Source: Pictodentalium vernedei (Eukaryota > Mollusca > Scaphopoda > Dentaliida > Dentaliidae). From it: DNA of 64,000 nt. The position numbers were made by a program, and so were the translations under genes. The notes under the pieces are model-generated. The model saw only the letters and a program-made list of their open reading frames with translations, did no database searches and was not told the origin of the DNA. Within the stretch, counting starts at the first letter, position 1; each line of letters begins with the position of its first letter. Where the stretch lies: the NCBI GenBank assembly GCA_031216915.1, contig CM062296.1:452724287-452788286 (forward strand), in the 5' to 3' direction. This document shows positions 46,044 through 56,949 of the stretch, one piece after another.

Positions 46044-47645
46044 TCAACGTGTACCATACCGACACTCCAAATTTGTCAGGCTGGTCCCCAGCATTCCAAA
46101 TCGGGTACAGACCTCCATCGGTCTGACTGTCTGGCAGTGCAACATATGTCCAAGTATCAAATCTAGAATCCTAAGAACGTGCATGACTATGAGCAAGAGC
46201 GAATAGATATCTTTGGACACAAATCCAGATGTAAATGACCAGACTGGAAAAGGTATTGTGTTACCCCCTCTAAACCCACCTTAGAGAAGCCCCTACATGA
46301 CATGCCAAGAGCATCTGGTCCACCAAGTAAGCAAGCAGATCATTTAGCTATCTCATCATTGCACTGCATGCAACACTCACACAGCACCCTGTACGTAACA
46401 TGCAGCCATTGATGCATTGCTATTGCTGATTTGGACTCGAGTGTTGTAATATGGAAAAATGCAGTGTTCCCTTCCAAACAGAACAGTAATTTTTTTTCTT
46501 TAAGAGAGGGTTTCTCAGTCAATACGATACATTTAACTTTTGACTTTTAGGGGATTATAACTTCCCCCTCTTCAGTAAGTCTTGCTCTGTCACTGCCTGA
46601 AACTTAATTTAATTGGGTGCTGATGGCATGACACATGCACTCTAGATTTGGGCAGTATTGGAATTTTGAGTTCTGTACTGGTTTTGGTATTTTTAAGTGG
46701 ATATACTGCGGTATCGGTTTGGTATTTAGTATCCGACTTAACTGACAGAACCAAAGGATAATTCACATCATGAAAATATAGAATAAGCTTTTCTTGTTTT
46801 CATTCAACCTGCTGCACCACAAATGCCACTGCCAATAAGCTCAACATTGGCATTCTTTTGCCAAAACAATATATACATATATACAGTAATTTTTTGACTT
46901 GTTCCAAACATATCTTAATATTTAAGGGTCTGTTTCAGGGTTTTGCGATCTCAGAACAAATGTCCTGAACCTGCCATCATTAGGGTTCTGCTGAAAATAG
47001 CAAATCACCTGAGCATTGATTTCTAGTCGCGTCTTGGCTGCCTCAAGAGGCAGCCAAGACCTGACTGGGAATAACTGCTAAGCAACTGGACATATACAGG
47101 ATTGTAGGCTTGTAGTCTAGTGGAAATTCGGCCCAGGCCCTAAAGGTTAACAGAACTGAAAAGAAAATCTGTCAGTTTTTTTTTTTCATGAAAATGAACA
47201 CTTCCACTGCTATCAAGCCTCAACAAGACCTTATAAATAGCGAATGTAGGAAAATTAGAAAATACAAATGGTTTTGGTATTCAGTGATTGGTTCGGTTTG
47301 TAATCCCATGATAGCTGTGTCGATTTGATTTTTTAGTATATTGCCCATCTCTAATGCACTCTGAATGAGACTCGACTTCGGTGCTGAGGCATTAGAACAT
47401 TTGCATTCTACAGAAGGGGAAAAATAAATGAACAAAAGGGAGAACATGTGTACTTCATATTATTTTATTCAGGGATATTTTAAATCTGATCATTCAATTA
47501 TGTCTAATTTGTAACATTGACATCCATATATGTTGACTATATTACACAACACTCCAAAATTAACAAAAAATACATCAATATCCATTCATGAAAAACAAAA
47601 TAAAGTAATTAATAATGCCTGAATCCCAAAACCAATATTATAAGT
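46044..47645. other. Intergenic, no gene seen
   Basis: A GGTATCGGTTTGGTATTTAG-type stretch at 46640-46745 and a hairpin CTTGGCTGCCTCAAGAGGCA at about 47031-47052 are the only items. Open frames in both strands lack motifs. Confidence 0.4.
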
Positions 47646-47780
47646 TATTGTGATAAATTGACGGTGACATGGTCTGAGGTTTGCAGCTCAAATCTAAGTA
47701 TGATCAACCACATCTCGATTGAACATGAACTCCAAGCCGCAAACCTCAGACCATATTACCATCATTTCATCACAATAATG
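47646..47780. repeat. Foldback, about 44-bp arms
   Basis: The left arm TTATTGTGATAAATTG...ATGGTCTGAGGTTTGCAGCT pairs with the right arm AGCCGCAAACCTCAGACCAT...CATCACAATAA. Several mismatches, loop about 46 bases. Confidence 0.7.
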
Positions 47781-47951
47781 TTCATGTCCCTATAAGATCA
47801 CATTGTGAAATGAAGTAGGCAACTTTTAGTGATAACAATTTTAGTAAATAAACTTCTTGTGTGCCCCACAACTTCACAGGACAAATAATAAAAAGTCAGA
47901 TAAAGGTCAAGGTCACTCCATCTTAGTTCAAATCGTAAACTGATTTGTAAT

Positions 47952-48165
47952 TTAACCCTTTACCCAACGAATCGCCTGCATCCGCCCACGTAATATGCAA
48001 ATTGAACAGTTGAAAAAATTTAATTTTTCAAAATATTTCAACAAAACCATATCTTGTGACTCCTCATTGGAACGAGCTCATTGAACTCATTCCAATGAGG
48101 GGTCACATGATATGGTTTTCTTGAAATTTTTTGAAAAATTTAAAAAAATTATATTTAAAATAATA
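47952..48165. mobile_element. piggyBac-like MITE, right end lost
   Basis: TTAACCCTTTACCCAACGA start and complete hairpin (GGAACGAGCTCATTGAACTC). Beyond about 48165 the sequence no longer matches and no right terminus is found. Confidence 0.7.
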
Positions 48166-48949
48166 CATTTATTCAGAACATCATATTCAGCATGCAAAAA
48201 ATCTCGAAGAATGAAGTGGATTGCAAGTCACTCCATTGACGGAATAGTTGTGAAATGTGCCACATCATTTCAAATATTCTGCATGGTGACATCAGAGAGT
48301 AACATGTGCTACTGGAACCATAAAATAGAAGAAACCATGCAAGCTCTCATCCAATCAGAGAGTGAGGATTTTGGTCTGATTGAAAAATTTATATTTGTGA
48401 TAGACTGATATCAGACATTCCAGGGGCCAATGGTACAGAACTTTTACAACTGTATTTTCTAGATTGGATTTTCTACCTCTTAATATAATTGACAAAAATA
48501 AATGATTAGCATTTTAAAAGATATAGCAATTTGCCAACTGACAAATTTCCAAATCTTTGAAAATGCTTGTGGTTCATTTAACCCATTTGAAGTCATAAAA
48601 AACAAATACAATTCTAGAAAACACAATTATAAAAGTTTCATAGTATTGGCCTCAGATGATAAATGAATTTCATGTGATAAGAGTTTGACGCTTCTGCTAA
48701 TAAAAGCTTGTAACAATGAAGAGTTGTGTGTTTAGTACCACGATTACAAAAGTGGATAGAGAATTTTGACATTACAGAATCTCCACAGTTGAAAAAATAA
48801 ATGTGCCTACTTTGAACATCAGATGCAGTTTTTGTTTGAATTTGCAATGTTTTATGAATTTAATCTCATCCCACAGATCTAATTGCACTAATCATGAAAA
48901 AGACCACTTTTGTGATCATAGTTTATTTGTTTATGTATTGGTTTTTTTT
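48166..48949. other. Intergenic, no gene seen
   Basis: 48290-48400 is the repeat fragment shared with 880-960. An open frame over it (48112-48408) starts in the MITE and is not a gene. Confidence 0.45.
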
Positions 48950-49141
48950 TTAACCCTCTGCACGCTGATGTCAAAATGGCAAAGTTTTCAGTGGTAAATA
49001 TTTCCCATAATGCAGTTTGATATTTAACCAAATATATCTTGTTTGACAGAGCTCGGTGAGCTCTGTCAAACAAGATATAATTGATTAAATTCATAGTTAA
49101 AAGAGAAAATTCAATTGCACTACCAGAGTGCTAGGGGTTAA
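48950..49141. mobile_element. TTAA-bounded MITE (CTCTGCACGCTGATG family), complete
   Basis: TTAACCCTCTGCACGCTGATG to CAGAGTGCTAGGGGTTAA. The hairpin is ATCTTGTTTGACAGAGCTC with its complement at about 49036-49081. Its right arm supplies the wording of the 206-bp array at 1531. Confidence 0.8.
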
Positions 49142-49453
49142 TGACACTTTCAACGGCCTGGGCCGCATCGTGTCAGACAATATTAAAGGTGAAGGAAACT
49201 GGAGTATCCAGCGAGAACCACCGTGCAACAGCGAGCAACTGTCAGACTCTCCAACTTACTAAAAGCAAAGTCAGCAGAGGATGAAGAGAAGTACATCATC
49301 GACAGTATGGCTTAATATCCAGTGCCAGGATGCCCCAAATGGACAATCAGAATTAAGGTCTTTCCCAAAGGCACAATGCAGTTAACGCTGGTCACAATCG
49401 AACTGTCAACCTTTTTGGTTAAAGTCAAGTGCTCTAACTCCTGAGCCACGACC
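49142..49453 (-). mobile_element. tRNA-headed SINE, third head variant
   Basis: On the minus strand the head reads GTGGCTCAGGAGTTAGAGCA (box A-like) and AGTTCGATTGTGACC (box B-like). The body has GTGCCTTTGGGAAAGACCTT. The 3' end abuts the MITE at 49138-49141 with no AATA tail. Diverged. Confidence 0.65.
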
Positions 49454-49674
49454 CACTTGATTACAAAAGTAGATAGTGAATTTCGACCACATTGTACCTG
49501 GGTTACGGTCAAGACAAAATTCTCAGTCTGCTTTCCTCCCTACAACATTGTAGAGTCTCACCAGTTGAAAAAGAAATGTGTCAACATTGAATAACAGATG
49601 TTATATTTGTTTCTTTTCCCTCCTCCCTGCTTCAATTCATAATGTTTTTTATTTATCAAATATCAACCCACTGA

Positions 49675-52084
49675 TTAACCCTTTACCTAATAAATTGGAC
49701 GCATTCCGCCTGAGTAATAAACAAATTGAGCAGTTGAGAAAATGTTATATTTTTTTAAAAATGTGAACAAAACCATATCATGAGACCCCCTCATTGGAAC
49801 GAGCTCACTGAGATCGTTCAAATGAGGAGGTCACATGATACGGTTTGTTGCATTTTTAGCTCAACTTTGACGAAGTCAAATTTGAGCTATTGTCATGGCC
49901 CGTCGTCCGTCTGTCCGTACGTCAACAATTGGCTATGGCTCGGGCTAGAGGTCGTATTTATGAACCGATCTTTACGAAACTTCTTGTGTACCTTTGTTAT
50001 GACCCTGGGACGGGAACGAGTGTTTTTAGGTGTGGTCCGAAATTCAAGATGGCTGCCAGTGGCCATTTTGTACCGATGATGCAAAAATCAGTTTTTTGTA
50101 CAGAACTTCTGTATGAAAGTTCTGATTTGAATAAAGTTTTGTATAAATGTTTAGTACCATGGGATACATCACATATAATACAGGTTTTTTTCTCGTGCGT
50201 AAATTATGCAAATTAGACTGACTTTGATTTATTTAGTGTTACTTTCAGAGCTGTAAGTGCCAAGCTGCTATGGCTCGGGCTAGAGGCCGTATTTATGAAC
50301 CGATCTTTACGAAACTTCTTGGGTACCTTTGTTATGACCGTGGGACGAGAACGAGTGTTTTTGGGTGCGGTCAGAAATTCAAGATGGCTGCCAGCCACCA
50401 TTTTGTACCGACGATGCAGAAATCTGTTTTTTGTACAGAACTTCCATATGAAAGCTCTGATTTGAATAATTTTTTGTATGAATGTTTAGTACCATGGGAT
50501 ACATCACATATAATACGGGGTTTTTTCTCGTACGTAAATTTTGCAAATTAGACTAATTTTGATGTTTTTTGGGGTTACTTTCAGCACTGTAAGTGCAAAT
50601 GCCAATACGGCTCGGGCTAGAGGCCGTATTTATGAACCGATCTTTACGAAACTTCTTGGGTACCTTTGGTATCACCGTGGGACGAGAACGAGTGTTTTTG
50701 GGTCCGGTCCGAAATTCAAGATGGCCGATGGCAGCCATTTTGTACAAAATTAGGTGCAATCAGATTTTTGCACATAACTTCCATATGAAAGCCCTGATTT
50801 GAATAATTATTTTGTGTGAATGTTTAGTACCATGGGATGCATCACATATAATACAGGTTTTTTTCTCATGCAGAAATTATGCAAATTAGGTGAACTTTGA
50901 TTTTTTCTGTGCGACTTACACACAGTAAGTACACATGTCAATACGGCTCAGACTAGAGTCTGTATTTATGAACTGATCTTCACGAAATGTCTTGGGTACC
51001 TTTATTATCACCTTGGGACGAGAATGAGTCTTTCTGGGTGCGGTCTAAAATTCAAGATGGCTGCCAGTGGCCATTTTGTACCGAAATTAGGTCTAATCAG
51101 TTTTTTGTACACATCTTCTATACAGCTCAGACTAGAGGCCATATTTATGAACCAATCTTTACGAAACTTCTTGGGTACCTTTGTTATCACCGTGGGATGA
51201 GAGCGAGTGTTTTTGGGCGTGGTCCGAAATTCAAGATGGCCACCAGCAGCCATTTTGTACCAAAATTAGTGCAATCAGTCTTTTGTATAAAACTTCTGTA
51301 TGAAAGTTCTGATTTTAATAAATTTTTGTATGAATGTTTAGTAACATGGAATACATCACATATTGTAAGGTGTTTTTTTTCGTGCCGAAATTATGCAAAT
51401 TAGATGAACTTTGATTTATTCAGTGCTATTTACACAATGTAAGCACATATGTCAATATGGCTCAGGGTAGAGGCTGTATTTATGAACCGATCTTCACAAA
51501 ACTTCTTGGGTACCTTTGTTATCTCCTTGGGATGAGAATGAGTGTTTCTGGGTACGGTCCAAAATTAAAGATGGCTGCCAGTGGCCATTTTGTACCGAAA
51601 TTAGGTCCATTCAGTTTTTTGTCACAAGTTCTATACAGCTCGTATTTATGAACTGATCTTCACAAAACTTCTTGAGTACTTTTGTTTTCACCTTGGGACA
51701 GGAACGAGTGTGTTTTGGGGTGCCTTTGTTATCACTGTGCTATGAGAACAAATATTTTGGGGTTCAGTCAGACCCACTCTGGGACTCAAAGATTTTTTCT
51801 AGTTCAGCATCTGACTGTCACCCACCTTTACAATACTTTACCTATACATTTGTTACAGGCAACGGTCAGTATTCATGTACAGACCGTTACAATACTTTAT
51901 ATGTACCTTTGTTATCAGGTCATTACCTAGATGTTTGTCATTGCTGTGTCACATACTATACATGTACATGTCTTTGTCTTGACAAGTTGAGCTACAGTGT
52001 CATTGACACTTTCATTTTGAAAAAATTTTTAAAAATAATTAAATCAATAAATATTGATATTGACTTCACCGGGTAAAGGGTTGA
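49675..52084. mobile_element. piggyBac-like MITE split by a 2.1-kb insertion
   Basis: The left part, 49675-49856, starts TTAACCCTTTACCTAATAAA and includes the hairpin. The right part, about 52013-52084, continues with TTTTGAAAAAATTTTT and ends ACCGGGTAAAGGGTTGA. Together they reconstitute the order of the copy at 43395-43643. The right TTAA has become TTGA. Confidence 0.7.
49857..52012. mobile_element. Tandem-repeat element with 336-bp and 178-bp units, hairpin end
   Basis: The left end is a hairpin (TAGCTCAACTTTGACGAAGT with its complement, about 49856-49890) followed by GTCGTCCGTCTGTCCG. The right end carries TTGACAAGTTGAGCTA, the inverse of the hairpin arm, near 51979-51994. Units start at GGCTCGGGCTAGAGG or variants at 49937, 50272, 50609, 50945, about 51123, 51459 and about 51636. 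They contain ACCGATCTTTACGAAACTTC and TTCAAGATGGC. Open frames across units are periodic artefacts of the repeat. The layout resembles Helentron-related, pearl-like elements (inference). Confidence 0.8.
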
Positions 52085-52314
52085 GTGGGTCATGATCAGA
52101 TCACGGTCTGATCGAGAAAAAGGCCACTTTTGTGATTATAGTACTGTATACCCATACACAGTATAGTGCACATAATGTGAACATTTGAATTGACCATCGA
52201 TCCATTGGCAATTGTCTGCAATACATTTGTGGATCTACTTTTAGTCATTTCTTCCAATAATCCTCTGGTTTTGGATATACAAGTGTATATAGAAGGGACA
52301 GAGCTACATTGTTT

Positions 52315-52547
52315 TTAACCCTTTACCGAATGAATGGGCTGCATCCATTGGCACAATTTACAAACTGTGCAGTTGAAAAAAATTATTTAAAACATCAACA
52401 AAACCCTGTCATGTGACACCCTCATTGGAATGAGCTCATTCCAATGAGGGCTCATGTGATAAGATTTTATAAAAAAAATTTTTTATTTTTTACAAAAAAT
52501 CATTTAAATAATAAATTTGGATTCGTGTGGGTTGGATACAGGATTAA
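52315..52547. mobile_element. piggyBac-like MITE, complete but diverged
   Basis: TTAACCCTTTACCGAATGA to GTTGGATACAGGATTAA; centre TTGGAATGAGCTCATTCCAA. Confidence 0.75.
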
Positions 52548-52816
52548 AAATGTTTAGCCATTTCAGGCCTCAGTATAAATTTAGCTACCGGTATATATCT
52601 AGTTCTCCAGTTTAAGGTATGTATGGAGTATATCCATTTCAATCATGCAGAGCTGTTTGGAATTTGAGGACTCCAAGTCTACCAAGATTTTTGCTTTTTA
52701 AATCACAGTTTTGAGCTAGATAAGGTTACGTCTTCCAATAAAAGGAACAATTGTCACCAGTTTTCTCATCCGTGGTGCACAGGATGCTGATGCTTGCTGC
52801 CAAATATTGGTAGGAA
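52548..52816. other. Intergenic, no gene seen
   Basis: AT-rich, no recognised repeat or exon. Confidence 0.4.
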
Positions 52817-52830
52817 GATTTTTATGTCTA

Positions 52831-53162
52831 CGTATTTATTGGGGTTTAACAACACTTTTGACAGCCAGGGTCACCTTGTGTCGGGCAGTTTTATGGGTGG
52901 GCGAAGCTGAAGTACCTGGAGAGAACCACTGAGCAATGGCAAGCAACTGTCAGACTCCCCAACATACTAACTCCACACAAGCAGGATTAGCATCGGTCGA
53001 CATGTAGTACGCCTTAGTACACATCACAACCGTGCCCCCACTTAGGCAATTTGGATGAAGTGTCTTGCCCAAGGACACAATGCGATTGCTGCAGGTGGGA
53101 TTCAAATCGAGGACGTCTCTGCTTGCAGCCTGCATCTCTACCTACTGAGCCACCACGCTCCT
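52831..53162 (-). mobile_element. tRNA-headed SINE with perfect 14-bp target-site duplication
   Basis: Flanked by GATTTTTATGTCTA at 52817-52830 and 53163-53176. On the minus strand: box A TGGCTCAGTAGGTAGAG (53136-53152), box B-like GATTTGAATCC, body TTGTGTCCTTGGGCAAGACA, and a 3' end ATTTATTGGGG without a long tail. Box A is identical to the SINE at 32053. The duplication proves retroposition and fixes both ends. Confidence 0.88.
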
Positions 53163-53234
53163 GATTTTTATGTCTATAGACATCACTATTAGGGTATGTG
53201 TACACATCAACTTCCATCACTCCCCATGGGAAAA

Positions 53235-53375
53235 TGGGGTGGAAGTCATCTAAAATGGGCGACTTAGGTGTAAATGATTGGCTGGACATGACTTTACATC
53301 CATGTTGTAACCACGATTAGCCATTGTGCAGAAATATGTGACCTTAAACACCAATAAATAAATATAAAAAACAAA
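53235..53375 (+). mobile_element. SINE-like repeat, 5'-truncated (family of 25426)
   Basis: GGTGGAAGTCATCTAAAATG, GCGACTTAGGTGTAAATGAT, CACGATTAGCCATTGTGCAG, ATGTGACCTTAAACACC and an AATAAATA tail, followed by AT-rich sequence to about 53430. Confidence 0.65.
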
Positions 53376-53717
53376 ATAAATAAATAATATATCAATTAAT
53401 TAGTTAATTAATTAAATATATAAATAAATAACTTCCATCTGCCTTTTGTTATTGATGAAGAAAACATCTGTTTTCTAAAAAATACAGGACGTGCATATTT
53501 CAGTTGCATGACTGATTTAGTGCTGGAGACTGCTTATTCTCATGGTATTTAAGGTCACCTTCAGCAAATATAGCTATATCCTAACCACAACACAAGTACT
53601 GAGCCAAGTAAACTTGGGTTGACCATATTGGCACACTCACATTCCAGATAATGGTTTATATTTTCTTGATGTTTAATGTCACTTTCAGCATTTATGGCTA
53701 TATCATGACCATAACGC

Positions 53718-53900
53718 AAGTTTAACTCTTTTCCTAACACAAACTGAAGATGACTTTCAGAAATAAAAAAAAATCTTAAAAACCAAAAATTTGGCCTAAA
53801 AAACATAGCTTATGAACCCTCACTGAAACAAGCTGGATTAGCTTGTTCCAATGAGCAGCCATTAGTTATGTACTGGAGGCAAAAAATTGAATAAAACAAG
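53718..53900. mobile_element. Diverged TTAA-type hairpin MITE
   Basis: TTAACTCTTTTCCTAACAC on the left and a palindrome around AAACAAGCTGGATTAGCTTG. Similar hairpins (ACTGGAGCAAGCTCACTC) lie in the duplicated block at 56950-57785 and near 32510. Confidence 0.55.
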
Positions 53901-53944
53901 TACACCACCATGGGATGGTCAATTCTCCACCACCAATAACCGGT

Positions 53945-54347
53945 TCTATATATTTATTTATTTATTGGTGTTTAAGGTCACATACTTATGCACAATGACT
54001 AATCATGACCGTGACAGTTTTATGGGTGGAGGAAGCAGGAGTACCCAGAGAGAATCACCGAGCAACGACGAGCAGCTGCCATCTCCCCAACATTGTAACT
54101 CCGCACTGCAGCACCGGCAGGGTTAGATTGGTAGAAGACATGCGCACCATTGACGTGCAGTATGCCTTAGTACACGGCATCACTGTGCCCCCATGTGGAC
54201 AATCGGGGTTAAGTGCCTTGCCCAAGGACATAACGCGGGAGTCCGAATCGATCGCTCAGACGGTCACCCATCCGAGGACTAACTGGGCTCGGCATTGCTT
54301 AACTTCGGTGATCTGACGAGAACCGGTTACCGCAACGCCACCGCACC
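53945..54347 (-). mobile_element. 5S rRNA-headed SINE
   Basis: On the minus strand the head (54259-54345) reads TCTCGTCAGATCACCGAAGT, TAAGCAATGCCGAGCCCAGT and CCTCGGATGGGTGACCG, the wording of the 5S rRNA internal promoter (box A and box C). The body then reads TATGTCCTTGGGCAAGGCAC, GGGGGCACAGTGATGCCGTG, GTACTCCTGCTTCCTCCACC and the GTGACCTTAAACACC plus AATA tail. This body is shared with the tRNA-headed SINEs. It belongs to the SINE3 (5S-derived) type by head and is not a functional 5S gene. Confidence 0.85.
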
Positions 54348-54476
54348 CCCCACAACTGGTTCACAATCCCCTTCATGATATTATCATTGAAAAGCCATAA
54401 ATTGTATTCACTCTTTCAACACGAGAGACCACTTTTCTGATTCAGAAACACGAAACATCATAATTTCATTAAGTAG

Positions 54477-54644
54477 GATGGCTACTAAGTGAACATGTGT
54501 GATAGAACAATTAATATTTTCAACGTGCAGTCTGAAGGCTGCACGTTGAAAATATTAATTGATGGCTACTAAGTGAACATGTGTGATAGAACAATTAATA
54601 TTTTCAACGTGCAGTCTGAAGGCTGCACGTTGAAAATATTAATT
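54477..54644. repeat. 84-bp perfect tandem duplication of a hairpin
   Basis: Units 54477-54560 and 54561-54644 are identical. Each contains a perfect stem of 22-base arms (AATTAATATTTTCAACGTGC start) with an 8-base loop TCTGAAGG. The downstream sequence differs from the upstream flank, so it is a local duplication. Confidence 0.92.
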
Positions 54645-56379
54645 GCTCTACCCCCAAATAATGGATATGGACTCTATTTCTGCCATTTAATGGCCATGGA
54701 AGATACCACCAATGTTGAAAAGGTTAAGAACAAAAAATCTTGATCAGATGGCTTTGAAAAGTGATGAAATGAAATGGCAATGAGATGTCAAACAAGGGCA
54801 ATAAATGTTGAAAAAACACTTGTAAATGGTTGGAGTGCAATTCCATTCATAATATTATCACCAAAAGGCTATATATAAAATTTGGAAAAAAATCTTCAAC
54901 AGTTTACTTTGAAATGTGATGACATGAAATGGTAATGAGATGACAATAAAATGCGACAAGGGTAATAACTCTTCAAGAAATACTTGGACAAAGCTGGTTT
55001 GCAATCCAACTTATGATGTTATCACTAAAATGCTAAATATTTTCTTGTAAATGTGATGACAACAAATGGGGAAGGACAGACAGATGGAGGGGTGGCAGAT
55101 GGATGGCTATATGGATAGAAAGAGCCCATTCCAAAAAAATGGCTGGGCATTTTTTCGGGTTTCCAGTTCAATTCCTGTATTTGTGGCAAACTGGAAAGCC
55201 AAATTGCAAGACACAGCAGAAACCAGCCGAACGGTTTTACTTTATGCATAAACTGATCAAACTATCTTACTGGGAGGGAATTGGAGTAGCGACCGATGGG
55301 CTCTCATCACTTTATCTATCTGGCAAAGCAAGCCAGAAAATAAGCAGACTGTCATCTGCAAAAATGAGGTCCCTAGAGGGTGAATTTAGTGACACTACCC
55401 TGCACAGCAGGGTAGCATCACTAAACTGACCCTCTGTGAACCTCAATATGAATCAGGGTCTCAAAACTAAATAGAAAGAGGCACCCAGTGGATAAATTGG
55501 CCCACTGTATGGAAGAGCATCATCAAATTCACTCTCTGGGGACCTCATTTTGCAAATGTCTGACTGCTAATTTTCAGGCCTGTGGCAAAGGGGCAAATAT
55601 GTAGGGTTCTGATTGTCACATTTTCTCCCTTATAGACATGTCCACCAGATGTGTCAACAAGGGAGAAAATGTGACAATGAGACCACAACATAGTTTAGAT
55701 AAACCTTATTATTTGTTCCCTGATTTATGGTTTTTCTGACTGAATAGGCTTAGCACCAGATCCCCTAGAATCCAAAAGGAAGTTATTAGAGTGAACCCAG
55801 TACAGACAGGGCTTTTGTGGGGAGTGGTGTTGTACAAACTATTGCAGATTTTTTCCAAGTTAAGGAGCCAGAAAGATTATTTGCTACCTATTCTTAACAC
55901 ACAGAAAAAAAACGTACAGAAACCAAGGTTTTTTCCTGAAACTGAAAAATTAAAACCTCCCAGCTCAATTCCTATATCCTCCATGGTGGGGGACAATAAT
56001 AAGAAAATATGAAAGTTAATTTTTGTGAATAGCACTGGTAGGACATGTCAGTTATCTTAGCTAAAAGGTTAAAAGTTATGGGGTCAGTTGGTGCCGAAGG
56101 AAACTCTCTCGGCATTGGTTCGAACCCCCACTATGGCAATGTAAATAAAAAAAAAACAGCATCGATTGGTGTCGAACCCCCGCTATGCCATTGTAAATAA
56201 AAAACAAGAAAGAAAAAAGAACAAACAGCTTCCTTTTTTTGATTCTAGGGCACATGGGAACTTTGAAATGCAGATGTTCTTGCTTATTTCCATGAGGCAC
56301 AGTTTGTAGGGTTAAGTACTTGGATGCAGTTATCTGATGAAAAGTTACAAGTTAACTTTTGCCAATAATTTATACTAAG
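54645..56379. other. Intergenic, decayed repeats, no gene seen
   Basis: 54770-55060 is the reverse of the 41700-42500 repeat (ATGAAATGGTAATGAGATGA). Hairpins: GAATTTAGTGACACTACCCT with its complement at about 55382-55427, and CACATTTTCTCCCTT with its complement at about 55617-55675. A short direct repeat, CGAACCCCC(A/G)CTATG(G/C)CA, is near 56121-56190. Confidence 0.45.
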
Positions 56380-56720
56380 GATACCCACCATGGAAAGCTC
56401 ACACCCAAGATATTGGTTTCCAGGCCCCATTATGCCAGAAAAACCAAACTTGTTAACCAGAGTAATCAAGCACTGCTCCATCAGCTACAGTTCACAGAGG
56501 GAGGTTATGGGCTAGAAGCCTAAATCTGGACTCCACCGAAAAGTACTGGAAGCACATATTTGAGCTTCAGGCATCAACATTTTGGTTGTTTGTTTGTGTT
56601 TTAACGGCAGTTTTGACAATGTTACAGGTGAAAGAACTAAAATACTCATGTACCCAGAGAAAAACCATTGAATAGTGGCAAGCAGCTGCCACACTTACTG
56701 TATGATAACAAGTGGAGCTT
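56380..56720 (-). mobile_element. Fragments of two SINE-type repeats
   Basis: 56380-56490 matches the body of the 25426 family in reverse (ATATTGGTTTCCAGGCCCCA). 56581-56720 matches the 3' part of the tRNA-headed SINEs in reverse (GTACCCAGAGAAAAACCATT, GCAAGCAGCTGCCA). Both are truncated. Confidence 0.5.
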
Positions 56721-56949
56721 AATTTAACTGAGACTGATCAGTTTGGCTGAAAGACTGAGTACCCAGGTCATTGATGTGTAGAGTGCTAAATTATTTTTGG
56801 TTGTCAAAATTTATTCAATATCTTTGCCCTGTTACAATTTATGGGAGAGTGACTATAGACATAAATTATAACAAGTCAAACCCATACAGATTAAATAATT
56901 TCACCTCAAAGATAATATGAAGCACATGGGCTTCCAACACTCTAACAGT

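Noticed and set aside
49780..51403. Repeated frames reading TRARGRIYEPIFTKLLGYLCY and similar
   Set aside because: They recur with the 336-base period and on the opposite strand too (KVPKKFRKDRFI). They are a by-product of the tandem repeat, not a protein family.
54259..54345. Possible 5S rRNA gene on the minus strand
   Set aside because: Only the internal promoter-like part is recognisable, the outer stems are not kept, and a SINE body follows without a terminator T-run.
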